From Branchiostoma lanceolatum (lineage: Eukaryota > Chordata > Leptocardii > Amphioxiformes > Branchiostomatidae): a DNA stretch of 64,000 bases. The DNA lies in contig NC_089727.1 in the NCBI RefSeq assembly GCF_035083965.1, positions 11,165,501 to 11,229,500 on the forward strand. Direction: 5' to 3'. Under the pieces are notes generated by a model. The model had not been told where the DNA came from and searched no databases. It saw only the letters and a program-made list of their open reading frames with translations. Below are positions 13,301 to 23,700 of this stretch, in pieces. Position numbers and translations under genes: made by a program. Each line of letters begins with the position of its first letter. The stretch's first letter is position 1.

Positions 13301-16300
13301 CAATTGATTTCTATACAACATTTTACAATATTCTTAAACAACCCATGCTAGATACATTTAATTATGCATTTCGCTCAGGCCATCTTTCTGAAACTCAAAA
13401 AGTCGGACTAATTTCATTATTACTGAAACAGGATGCCACAGGACAGGACAAAGAACCCACAAATCTAAAAAATTGGCGTCCACTAACTTTATTAAACTGT
13501 GATGTTCGAATATTATCGAAATGTATCGGCCTGCGCATGAAAAATAGTATGCCACATTTGATTTCATATGACCAAACAGGTTTTTTGCAAGGGAGAAATA
13601 TTGGGGATAGTATAAGAAGAATACTGGAAATTATGGAATTTTATGACACACATGAAAAACCAGGGTTACTCTTTATTGCAGATTTCGAGAAGGCCTTTGA
13701 CAAGATTAGAAGGGATTTCATTTTGAAAGTACTAGATTATGTTGGCTTTGGAAGATCATTGATACAATGGATAAATGTGTTATATCAAGATATTTCGAGT
13801 AAAGTTATCAACTATGGATATATATCCAGAGCATTCCCTCTGGTTCGCGGGGTCCGGCAAGGCTGTCCCCTATCCCCTTATCTCTTCATTTTAGGACTAG
13901 AAGTTTTATCAAACAAAATTAGAAATAATATCGAAATAGAAGGTCTAATAACTCATGGTATCGAAACTAAAATTTCACAGTTTGCGGACGATGCAAATTT
14001 TCCTTTGGCTCCGAAACTTGCAACCGTTTATGCGGTGATAAGAGACTTAGAAGGCTTTGCACTGTTATCTGGTTTAGTAGCAAATTTCGAAAAATGTAAA
14101 GTAGTACGTATAGGCTCTCTTAAGGGGTCAGACTTTGTCTTACCGTGTGCATGGCCCATACAGTGGACAGATGGTCCGTTCGACATTTTAGGTATACACA
14201 TTCCACAAAACTTTTCAGAACTTGTATCAATCAACTTTGATCGAAAACTTGTAAAAATGGATAGAATATTACAGCCCTGGAAAGGGAAAGCACTGTCCCT
14301 TTTTGGGAAAGTAACCCTAGTGAACACACTAATAGTCTCCCAATTTATGTATTTATTTAATTCACTTCCAACCCCACCTGCCACTTTCTTTAAACAATAC
14401 GAAAAAAAAATCTTCAAGTTCTTATGGGGAAGTGGCCCAGAGAGAGTTAAAAGAAAAACCATTTACAATATCCAAGAACAAGGTGGACTCAAGCTCCGAA
14501 ATCTTCTAGCTGTAGATCGAACTATAAAAGCATCTTGGATGCCAAAATTGTATTTGAATAAAAACTGGTTTTGTTCCAAAGTGTTGTTTATGTCGAGTCC
14601 GATTCTAAGGACGAATTTCCTTCCCTTTGTGCAGCTTAAACCTCAAAACTTTGAAGATTTGTTGGGGAAAAAAGTGATTAGTACATTTTTTTGTCAAGTT
14701 ATACAATATTGGTTGAAATTCCAATTACGACCTCCTGAGAATGCAGTGGAAATCAAACAGCAACTTTTGGGTTTAAATTCGTATATATGTATTGGGGACA
14801 AACCCTTCTTTAACACTATATTTCATAATAGGGGAGTATTCTTCATCAATGATATTTTAGACTCAGCAAATAGAACTTTATCTTTTGAAAATTTTGTGTT
14901 GAAATTTGGAGATGATGTTTGTTCCGCATTACAATATGATCAATTAATCTCGGCCATCCCTTCTCAGTGGAAAAACTTACTTAGACAAGAGTCCCCAAAT
15001 CTACAGGTCTGTATCCCTTTCTGTAGAAATATAAAATGGCTTAAAAACAGAAAGGTTAATAAGGCCCTTTATTTCTTTTTCATGTCCGAAGCTAAATTAT
15101 GGGAACCTTCTTTTAACATTCAGTATTCATGGGAAGACTATTTTAACACCCCAATACCCTGGCAACAGGTGTATAACTTAATATATAAGATAAGTATAGA
15201 TTCGAAGACTCGTATATTTCAATATAAATTATTATTCAAATTCTTAGCATCAAATCAAAAATTATACACATGGGGACTAGTAGACTCACCACTTTGTAGT
15301 TTGTGTAAAGAAGAGGAAGAAACGGTTATACACCTGTTCTCTGACTGTCATATTGTATCAGCCTTTTGGACTCAAGTAAACAACTGGTTTGTTAATCATA
15401 TGGGAACCTATCTAAACATGACAACATTTAGTATAATTTTTGGTAATTTGAGTAAACACTGTACAGTCCTATCCAATTTGTTCATTGTGTTAGGTAAAAT
15501 CTACATCTTTAGAAACCGTCATTCTGTACTTAGATTGTCTTCCTTTATCTCCTTTGTTGCCGATGTCTGTAAGTTAGAATACATAATAGCAAAGAGAGGG
15601 GGGAATACACAGAAACATATAGGAAAATGGGGTAAATTTTATCTTGGAAACTTTGCATAGTTAGTTTTAAGATTGTCAAACAGCCACCAAGTTATCATGT
15701 TTTTCCTTTGTTGTGATCCTTTATTTGTTATGAGTTTTCTTAGGAAATATTTGATTTGATTAAGGATCAATGTTATCTTTATTTGATTGAGTCTGTTACC
15801 ACAAGCAATGTTATTTTGAAGGTAACTTGTTACCTCTTTCTTTCTTGTTTGATTCAAAAGCTTTGTTAAGCTAAATATTTATGTATTTCTTGTTGATTTG
15901 CTCTATAAGGTTTTCATACAGATTATGATGTTAATTTTGCGATGGTTTATTTGACTATGTGCCATACATGTGTGTGTGTGTGTGTGTGTTTTCTGTTGTT
16001 TTTCTGTTTTTGTTATTGGAAAATCAATAAAAACAATTTAAAAAAAAAAAAAAAAAACATTGTCATCATGTCATCAGTTTCTATTTATACATTTTGTATA
16101 CCTCAACCCCCCCCCCCCCTACTTTGCCCCTGAAGGGGTTTATTTGGGGGCAACTCCTATGTAGATGTAGATTGTATGTTTTATGCTCAATTGAAGACAG
16201 GTCTGTCCAAACACTGCTAACATCCCCACTCACGTAAAGGTCTTTCTTACCGTTCCAGTTTCATTTCATCTCGTAACGTCCATCACGCGATCTACTACAT

Positions 16301-16699
16301 TCCCACGCAGATATCTTGTTTACCTTTCATGGTTTGTTTACGTAGAACACCACAACTGATTGATAGTGACACTGTCATGTGATGCATGAGTCAGACTCAT
16401 AGCATATATGATCATGATATGTGTGTTATCAGGACAGACAACTGTATAAAAACACCATCGTCCATATACAAAATACAAATCAGATTCATCCAAAATGATT
16501 AAAGAATTGTTTTTCTAAATTCCGTTGTTGATTTTACCCCGTCCCCACCAACGTTTCGCTTGTAACGGAAGTTACGAACCTGGGACAAAATCTTGACGAC
16601 GTCCAGAGGCGACGTAAGTGTCCTGCTGGTCACCCCCGCTGTTCCTCCGCACACGAAGCTCTGTAGGAACGTCAGTCGGTGATCTTTTCTGCTGCCCAT
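10313..16699 (-). CDS. SLC25A43: Mitochondrial solute carrier SLC25A43, five exons
   Basis: Inner-membrane carrier of the SLC25 family; the substrate is not deducible from sequence. Exons in transcript order: 16580-16699 (ATG at 16697-16699), 11691-12087, 11181-11353, 10757-10891 and 10313-10507 (stop TAG). Phases agree and the product is 339 residues, close to human SLC25A43. The three carrier signatures are present: PLDVVK in exon 1, YPTDMVKTR in exon 2 and YPFDTIRKK in exon 3. Assignment to A43 rather than another SLC25 rests on the LPHRGGVDVEFTG segment, the SNGFTVSP stretch and the C-terminal PGIDQTLTPGELRE, which I recognise from the vertebrate protein. Intron 1 (4.5 kb) was enlarged by a LINE insertion in antisense orientation. 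Confidence 0.93.
12413..12518. mobile_element. Foldback element in SLC25A43 intron 1
   Basis: A 106-bp hairpin whose arms, starting AGCCTGAGTACCAGCC, match perfectly for about 26 nt at both ends (AAGCTAAAAAGGCTGG on the right). A second internal pairing surrounds the CTCTGCCTGGAGGAGCAGAG centre. Confidence 0.85.
12677..12771. mobile_element. Imperfect foldback just upstream of the LINE
   Basis: The ends GTGTCATCCTAG and CTAGGATGACAC pair, with weaker pairing inward (GTGGCTCCCATA against GGAAGAGCCGGT). It looks like an older MITE than its neighbour at 12413. Confidence 0.6.
12799..15660 (+). CDS. LINE reverse transcriptase open frame (ORF2 3' part), Tx1/L1-like
   Basis: A 953-codon frame. 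The first eight codons and two bases of the ninth (MVGVNIVI...) are host intron and target-site duplication; the element's own codons begin at 12825. The reverse transcriptase domain runs roughly from residue 150 to 430. Its motifs are AGRSPGLDGLPIDFY, KNWRPLTLLNCD, TGFLQGRN, IADFEKAFD (motif A), RQGCPLSPYLF and the catalytic FADD at 13981-13992. A C-terminal zinc knuckle, CSLC with x8-H-x4-C, lies near 15293-15350. The overall pattern resembles the Tx1 branch of the L1 group, a clade guess that needs a tree. It has no in-frame stop or frameshift but lacks an endonuclease, so it is not autonomous. Confidence 0.93.
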   Translation: MVGVNIVIIELQESLDRLFDNDVFQNLQKKKRELELLYQTKTNNLIVSQKAKWMEHGEKCSKLFMNLVERNQARKNMTKVITSDGIEKTDPQEILNEQVKFFSGLYSFEEPPTPLDSNMFETFFPKPVPVSLSEEQRDSCEGLITERELKEAISSFSAGRSPGLDGLPIDFYTTFYNILKQPMLDTFNYAFRSGHLSETQKVGLISLLLKQDATGQDKEPTNLKNWRPLTLLNCDVRILSKCIGLRMKNSMPHLISYDQTGFLQGRNIGDSIRRILEIMEFYDTHEKPGLLFIADFEKAFDKIRRDFILKVLDYVGFGRSLIQWINVLYQDISSKVINYGYISRAFPLVRGVRQGCPLSPYLFILGLEVLSNKIRNNIEIEGLITHGIETKISQFADDANFPLAPKLATVYAVIRDLEGFALLSGLVANFEKCKVVRIGSLKGSDFVLPCAWPIQWTDGPFDILGIHIPQNFSELVSINFDRKLVKMDRILQPWKGKALSLFGKVTLVNTLIVSQFMYLFNSLPTPPATFFKQYEKKIFKFLWGSGPERVKRKTIYNIQEQGGLKLRNLLAVDRTIKASWMPKLYLNKNWFCSKVLFMSSPILRTNFLPFVQLKPQNFEDLLGKKVISTFFCQVIQYWLKFQLRPPENAVEIKQQLLGLNSYICIGDKPFFNTIFHNRGVFFINDILDSANRTLSFENFVLKFGDDVCSALQYDQLISAIPSQWKNLLRQESPNLQVCIPFCRNIKWLKNRKVNKALYFFFMSEAKLWEPSFNIQYSWEDYFNTPIPWQQVYNLIYKISIDSKTRIFQYKLLFKFLASNQKLYTWGLVDSPLCSLCKEEEETVIHLFSDCHIVSAFWTQVNNWFVNHMGTYLNMTTFSIIFGNLSKHCTVLSNLFIVLGKIYIFRNRHSVLRLSSFISFVADVCKLEYIIAKRGGNTQKHIGKWGKFYLGNFA
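12825..16054 (+). mobile_element. 5'-truncated LINE retrotransposon with 15-bp target-site duplication
   Basis: The insertion is bounded by the direct repeat AAACATTGTCATCAT at 12810-12824 and 16055-16069. It ends in an AATAAA (16026-16031) and a poly-A tract (about 16040-16054), the hallmark of target-primed reverse transcription. The apurinic endonuclease domain and any ORF1 are missing, so it is truncated at the 5' end. A TG microsatellite lies in its 3' UTR near 15969-15988. Intact target-site duplication, intact poly-A and a long open frame all indicate a recent event. It lies antisense in SLC25A43 intron 1. Confidence 0.95.
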
Positions 16700-17112
16700 G
16701 GTCCGTCAAACGACAGTTGACCTCATTTTCCTGGCAGTACTACTACAATCTCCTTGCTTCGTTCGCAAACATAGTCAACATGAACTTTGACCTAATCCAC
16801 ATGACATAGGTGACGTCACAATAACCGCAGCACATACCATATTAAAGAATTGTGCGTCCTTGCGCAAAATAGTTCTTAGTCAATTTTTGAATTGTACCAT
16901 AAGTTAACACAGAGTTTGGAATAATAAAAAACTATGTGTGATACATAGATAATGATATTTTTGTTGAATTTGAACCAGTGAATAGTTATGATTATTGAAG
17001 AGAGTGTTGCGATAGCTCTATGATAGTTGGCGCAATTTTGATGGTCGTTCTGTGAAAAGGCTCTTTGGGGGCGTGGCTGGGAAACCCTTTCTGAGAGTGA
17101 GAGTCCCCAGAG

Positions 17113-18704
17113 TACCAAAGACCAAAACGACAGTGCTACACAGCTTCCCCAACTCAATTCTTGCCGGTCCGAGGCATGATTCCAAACGCTCCGAGGCATA
17201 ATTCCAACCGCTCCGAGGTATGATTCCAACCGGTCCGAGGCATTTCCAACCAGTCCGAGGCATAATTCCAACCGCTCCGAGGCATGATTCCAACCGGTCC
17301 GCGGTACAATTTTCTTTACGCACCGCGACCTGATTCTAACCGTTCCTCGGCAGAATTTTCTGCCCTACGCGCTGACCTGCGTTCCTCGACAGCGGCACAG
17401 TCCCCTGTCCCCCACGCTAATACAGTGGACGATCCCAGGTGGGTCAAGGGTCACTCGTGTTGTGAATGTGTGGTGAACGCCAGTCAGGTCGTGATTTTCA
17501 GTGCTTCGTTCTGACTATCACCGTCTCTAAAAATACGTGCGTACAAACTAAAAGGAAGCCCTGATTGTCAATATCAACTACAATATCAACTACAATCGAC
17601 GGACAATTGGCGTTAGATATTCCTTTTTGCCCCTCCCGTGTCAGTAGATCGACTGAAAGGATGATATAGTGGGCGTTGACCCCTCTAGAAATCTGCCTGT
17701 CGTGGACTCAACATTGCTACCAGCACACACACACACGTTCACCACAAAACAATGTTGTGTAATATGCACATTAGATATTGGCCATAAAATTCATTGACAG
17801 AAACATACGGTCGATAATACAAAAGATATTCTTGTTCAGTCACGGAAAAATCCTGTTATAGCCCCAGCCATGAATGAAATCGAATGTTATAGAAATGCTA
17901 TCTGTTACTAGTAGTCTGTGTTGTCCATGAATGAACTTTCATCAAATAACTCGACCATGCGATATGCTGAAAGGACTATAAAAAACCGTGGCCAACTTGA
18001 ACTTTTGCCACCGTAGGAAGTTGTCCTGCGAGACAGGTCCGTTTATTTCAGGTTCAGAATCTGAAATAACACAGAAACAAAATGCAAGCTATAGTATAAC
18101 GTTATATAAAAGGAGAGCTAGCTGAGGAAGAGAAGGATGCGTACCGATCCCGTCAAGTACACCGCCAACTCATATGATATATATACTATAGTCCGTAGCA
18201 CTGACAGTGTCAGGTTTGAGGTCTCTTGAACTTTAATATCATAATTTAAACAGAGCCAAGCCGGTTTTATTGCTGTCACGGTTGTTGCAACAACAGCAAA
18301 TATGCCTATGACACACGGCGACGAAAGTTTATATTTTCGCAGTTCACATTCGACACGCGTGACCCTTGACCCATCTGGGACCGTCCACTGTATTAGCGTG
18401 GGGGACAGGGGACTGTGCCGCTGTCGAGGAACGCAGGGCAGCGCGCGCGTAGGGTAGAAAATTCTGCCGAGGACCGGTTAGAATCAGGTCGCGGTGCGTA
18501 AAGAAAATTGTACCGCGGACCGGTTGGAATCATGCCTCGGAGCGGTTGGAATTATGCCTCGGACTGGTTGGAAATGCCTCGGACCGGTTGGAATCATACC
18601 TCGGAGCGGTTGGAATTATGCCTCGGAGCGTTTGGAATCATGCCTCGGACCGGCAAGAATTGAGTTGGGGAAGCTGTGTAGCACTGTCGTTTTGGTCTTT
18701 GGTA
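17113..18704. mobile_element. Non-autonomous element with about 357-bp terminal inverted repeats
   Basis: Two inverted arms (about 17113-17470 and 18348-18704) are nearly identical and begin TACCAAAGACCAAAACGAC. The element is flanked on both sides by CCAGAG (17107-17112 and 18705-18710), a likely 6-bp target-site duplication. Each arm contains several tandem sub-repeats of a 20- to 25-nt unit like GGTTGGAATCATGCCTCGGA. The central 880 bp has no transposase-like frame. The matching open frames seen on opposite strands are products of the inverted arms and are not genes. The family is not assignable from what I can see. Confidence 0.92.
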
Positions 18705-18710
18705 CCAGAG

Positions 18711-19109
18711 TGCGTGAAGGTCTGAAAGGTCGGCGTGTTTATGAGGACATTACTGAAACTGATCCTGGCTGCCCATCACAGTTGGCTGTTCAACCATTTA
18801 TAGCACCATGGCTATTATAGGTTTGAGCAATGAGAGAGTATTATATACTAGCCTCTGCCAGGCTCTACAGGTCGCTGGAAAAATAGTAGAAATTGGCCAA
18901 AAATTAGCTAACCTTAGTGACGTCAATGTCTATGAGATGGCGGTCATTTTCATATTTGTCAATTGTCACACAAAATATACTTACGTCAAAACTTTGAAAG
19001 AAGGTCCCCGTTTCATCCTGACCTGAAATATCATCAACGTAACGTTTTAGTTATAACGCTACGACAATGGAACAGATATTACTAACAAGATTGGCAACAT
19101 AAAAAGATG
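18711..19109. other. No feature recognised
   Basis: Between the inverted-repeat element and the AT-rich repeats I see no exon, repeat or RNA gene. Confidence 0.5.
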
Positions 19110-19660
19110 TTGCCATGGCGACGGTGGTCTCTGTTAACGTTTTCGTTTTTAGCTCACATGCAAATAAGGACCTCGCATAATAAATTGCATAAATCATATC
19201 AGTCGATCACCTTCTCTACCAAAATAACACAAGTTGTCCAATGTATGAAAATCTTGTTTTCACAAAAAAAGATATCGTGCCATTTCCTCATAAATTATGT
19301 AAATGAGGCCCTTTATGCAAGATTTGTGTATAATAGTGGCCACATTTACTTAACTTCCAAATGGTGCAAAAATGAAATCCCCATCATTTACCACTATGGA
19401 TTTATAGTATTTGTCATTAATTATGCAAATTAAGTATCAATTTGCATAATTGATATCTATCGATATTTATCTCTTTCTGAGTTACATATGTCATGTTTTT
19501 GAGAGTCCTATAATAGAATGCAGCTGATTTATTAACTGTCCTCATTAATTATGCAAATCAGATATTGATTTGCATAATTGGCATATGATTATGTAAATTA
19601 TCACTTAAGCTATCTACACACCAAAAATTATGATGATCCGTCATCCCCTTCTTGCGTTAT
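19110..19660. repeat. AT-rich block with palindromic octamer motifs
   Basis: Many ATGCAAAT-type octamers. Two are arranged as near-perfect palindromes: 19419-19451 and 19547-19579, each AATTATGCAAAT, a spacer of about 9 nt, then ATTTGCATAATT. A comparable palindrome is at 39860-39891, so this looks like part of a dispersed repeat. Confidence 0.7.
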
Positions 19661-20030
19661 TCTCTTTCAAAGTTTGAGTCAAAATCAGCTCCTGCAGTTC
19701 CAAAAAAGCCGCTAGGGGGTCCAAATCTACAGGACATATTTTGCTAACAAAGAGCTATCCACTACTTAAAAATCATGACTAGAGCATGTTCAGAAGACGA
19801 GATTTGAAAAGTGAAAGTTCCCCTGCAGTACCATAGAAAGTCGCTAGGGGGCCCAAAATCCAATCATTACAAGGTCTCCCACAGACCTACCCACCTACAA
19901 AATATGAAGACAATACATCCAGGCATTCTTGAGTTATCGTCCCATGGACTTTCACATTCCTGTACAATTCCTAGAATTCTTGCAATCTGCACACAATATA
20001 GTAAAAATTTGGCTCGCCCCTGAGGCGTCG
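19661..20030 (+). repeat. Dispersed repeat, copy A (second copy at 50408-50625)
   Basis: The segment 19735-19940 aligns by eye with 50408-50622 in the same orientation. Shared blocks include GAGCTATC, AATCATGACTAGAGCATGTTC-like sequence, CTGCAGTACCATAG, GCCGCTAGRGGG and AGACCTACCCAC. The copy at 19661 also has an internal partial duplication of the CTGCAGTTCCAAAAAAGCCGCTA part. Confidence 0.75.
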
Positions 20031-20796
20031 CCAAAAACACCGCAGCAAGGTGAACCTACTACTGCTTCATAGCTAGCCTTTGCCAGTGCAGTATCTTACT
20101 TTTTCACATTGACCTTGCTGAAGTAAAAGAAGGAAAATGAGGATACATTTGGTTTTATGAACTTATCAAATATGACACCAGTCATATTTTTTATGACACC
20201 AGTCATATTTGTATACGGACTTGTTGTTTGTGATGGTACATACAAAACACAAGACTGCAGTTGCATTTATAAGATATAGCAGGTATCTAACGTTACATTA
20301 TTTGCTTCAAAAGCAGAAACTAATACAGCTCCTCAATACTTGAGCTATGACAATAGGAGAAGTAGGACTCCCCATACACGCGGGCATGGCCGCGGCCCAA
20401 AAGAGACACTTGACGGCTAACTGAGGTACTGCAACGCGAACTCTTAGCACACTCGTTCATTTACAGCATTTTGATATTTTTCCAACAAAGTCACCCTTTT
20501 ATATCATAGGACGGGCATAGCTTTTGCATCTTGCTCTTTTTCCTGATAAATCTGCACCTCCCACTAAGGTGGGAAAGCGCATTCGCTTACTTGAAACCTC
20601 CTTTTTAGTTAGGGAAATACATGTATGGGAATGACGAGTATATGTCAGCCATTGTACTCTCTATCTTTCACTTTGTACCAGTAAACAGACAGACCAGTAG
20701 ATTGACACACCACACATGCCAGAGCTCTTTTATTCTACTGCACACGTGTACACGATCACTGCAGGTCTATTCTAAAGCTGTCACGGGTGGCGACTG
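20031..20796. other. Likely 3' UTR or intergenic DNA of the lectin/vWD gene
   Basis: No coding similarity. It lies immediately downstream of the stop codon of the minus-strand membrane protein gene. Confidence 0.4.
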
Positions 20797-23700
20797 TCAA
20801 GGCGGGGTCTGTTTCACCACACCGTCTTCTTTCAAGAAGCTGAAAAACAAATGTGCAACATGTAGATGATCATGTATGCTGAAGCTGCAAAGCCACATTC
20901 CGTCGACTTTATTTCAGAGTCAATGCTTGGGAAGCCGGTATAAATGATTCGTAGTATTGAAATGTGTTGCAAATGGTCATTACCGCCCCCAATGCCTTAC
21001 ATCACTTGCTCATGGCAACTACAGTTACGTTTTCTAGCTACATTTAAACTTTATATTCAGGGCTCCGCATTACCTACATCTCGTACCGGTATCGTCTAGG
21101 GACGAAATGCGGCCTATCTTTTACAATGGAGTAGTGTCAACAAAAAAGACGGTAACAAGGCTTGCATCATTTACATTGAGGGGCAGTTCACGTAATGACG
21201 AGGACAACAGCGCATAAGTGTCTATAGATAACGTACCCGACAGAGACACTCCTCTTCTGCTTCTTAATCTTCAAGATGAAGACCACTACCAGCACAAGAA
21301 CAACTGCACCAACAGCAGTACCAACCGCGATGCCGACGATATTCATGGGTTGCAGGTCATCTGTGTACGGGATAATGGACGAGTTAGAATCATAAATGTT
21401 AACTATATAGGTGAAAACCATTTACACCTCCATATCTAAACAAGATTGTCACCATACAGAATCTGTGCCCTCGCGGCATTTGCTCTATTTCTTATCTCCG
21501 CACTCACCTGGTCTGTACGTCCAACCACTGCGGTTAACGGACGGGTTGCAGTACCGAGCGTTGTCCGCAGGGTGGCTCCCATTGACAGGGTAGCAAAATC
21601 CTTTGATCTCGCAAGCGTTTTCCTGTCAAGATTAAGAAGTGTGGTCAATGGTCATGGTTTGTTTTGGTGCCGTGGTAGACCCAATTTGAATACGGAGGAA
21701 GAAATATGGTTTGCATTAATAACAGACATGAAATGTAATCAAAAGTTGGAAATACAGGACATACCTTAGGCCGACAGACACCCGTTTCGTTGCACTCCTG
21801 ACAGTACGAGTCGTATATGGTGACCTGAAGCACGTCACTATTCAGACGACCGTCGTTGCTAATGGCAACGGTGATAGTACTGATGGGGGTTCCCGTGTTC
21901 TCATCTGGGTTCCCGTCGATGATCAGGACACCCTCGCCTACCGTACACTCCACCTCACGGAAACTCATGAAGTCGGCTGTGGCGGGGAGAGTTGCACGTT
22001 GTCGCCCCCTCGCCGTGTCCTGTAAAGAAAGATAAATACTATATTTCTATGATCCTCTATGTTCTGGATAGTGTACCACGTCTTTTCTGTGTCACAATAT
22101 TTGCAACTGAGCTTCATCCGCAGCCGAATCAAAGGGACGATATCAAAAGACAGTCACTACAGAAGATATAACCGTCGAAATAGGAAACAACACGTCTTAA
22201 GGCCACAGCAAGTAAATTTTATGGATGACATCCTCCGCAGACTCCAAAATTAATGAGATAGGGCGAAAAAAAAACAAGGCGGACAAAAAAAAACAAGATT
22301 CCAATATTTTCAATTTTTGAGATCATAAATCTTGTTAAACACGAATTAAGGTGACGAAATATGATATCATGACCAACAGGTCTTTTATTCCTGTATTCAA
22401 CCAATGAGGTTTCATATATAATATAAAACTTCCTTGATTCAACAGTAAACATGTCCTTGTAGATGTGTATACATCATCTCAATAGACTAACTACAACAAA
22501 TGCAGAAAAGAGCTTGTTGTACCATCATCTGAAGCAATTACACTGGGTATTCATATGCGATGAAACACCTTGTGTATACAGCTCAATCAACTAGAACCCC
22601 TCCCATTATTTATATAATGTCCTTGCTAGAAAAAATGCAGAAAACAGCTTGTTATTATACCATCATGGGCAGGAACTACACTGGGTATTCATATTCAACG
22701 AAACATCTTAGACTGTCAACATTAAACTGTTCTTGAAGATGTGTATACAGCTCAATTAACTAGAACAAATGCAGTAAACAGCTTGTCATACCATCATGGG
22801 CAGGAACTACACTGGGTATTCATATGCAATGAAACACCTTAGACTGTCAACGTTTACTACATATTTGCCAATTTTGGCATGTTGACCACCGTCGGAGGGC
22901 AATGAAATTTCTTGTTTTTTATTTCGAAATCAGGCGAAAATTAATGAGCGCGCTGATGTCATCCATAAAAATTACTTGCTGTGGCCTAACCCAGAACACT
23001 CACCAAAGTTCTCTCCACGTGGCATCGGAGAGACCTCGAGTCCAGGAATCCGTCTCCGACGACGCCGATGACGTCACAGGCCTCAGACCTTACGTCACAC
23101 GTGCGTCCGTGCCTGACGTCGACCAGGGCGGGAGGTCTCGTCATGTCCACCGAACAGTCGGAGGAAGTGTAGCCTGGGAAGTGAAAACAAATAAACAAAG
23201 TCAGGAGAAAGGGACGTGTTGTGGTCACCACCTTTTGATCTTTACTTTTGCTAAGTGTACAGTTGAATAACTCTCCTAGTTCTAAACTTTTGCACCTGCA
23301 TCGCAGTAGCACGTCGCGTTGACACACTGTCCCCTGAGACTGCACCTGCCCGGACACAGGGAGGAGCCGACGAACGCAGGCGGGAGGGCGGTGCTGTTCC
23401 CGTCCTGCTGGTCGTACAGCGTGACGTTCTTCAGGGCTTCCTCGCGACACAGCTCCTCCATCAGCATGGCGGCTTGTTGTAGAAATACCAGGTTATCCGT
23501 CAGCTGTGAGAAAGACAATGATACCGTAAAACATTTGATTTACTTTTCTGTAGATATTCCAAGGCGAATGAAATGATAGTTCTGTTTGAAGCTGTACCAG
23601 GAAAAGACCTTGGCAACATTCATTATATGATAAACAAGAACCATCTGATCTCACATTGATGTCTTCAACACAGTCCTCCACTCCCGAGAACACGTCCACG

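Noticed and set aside
17018..18820. Two near-identical protein frames on opposite strands
   Set aside because: They are the inverted arms of the 17113-18704 element read in mirror image; no known domain.
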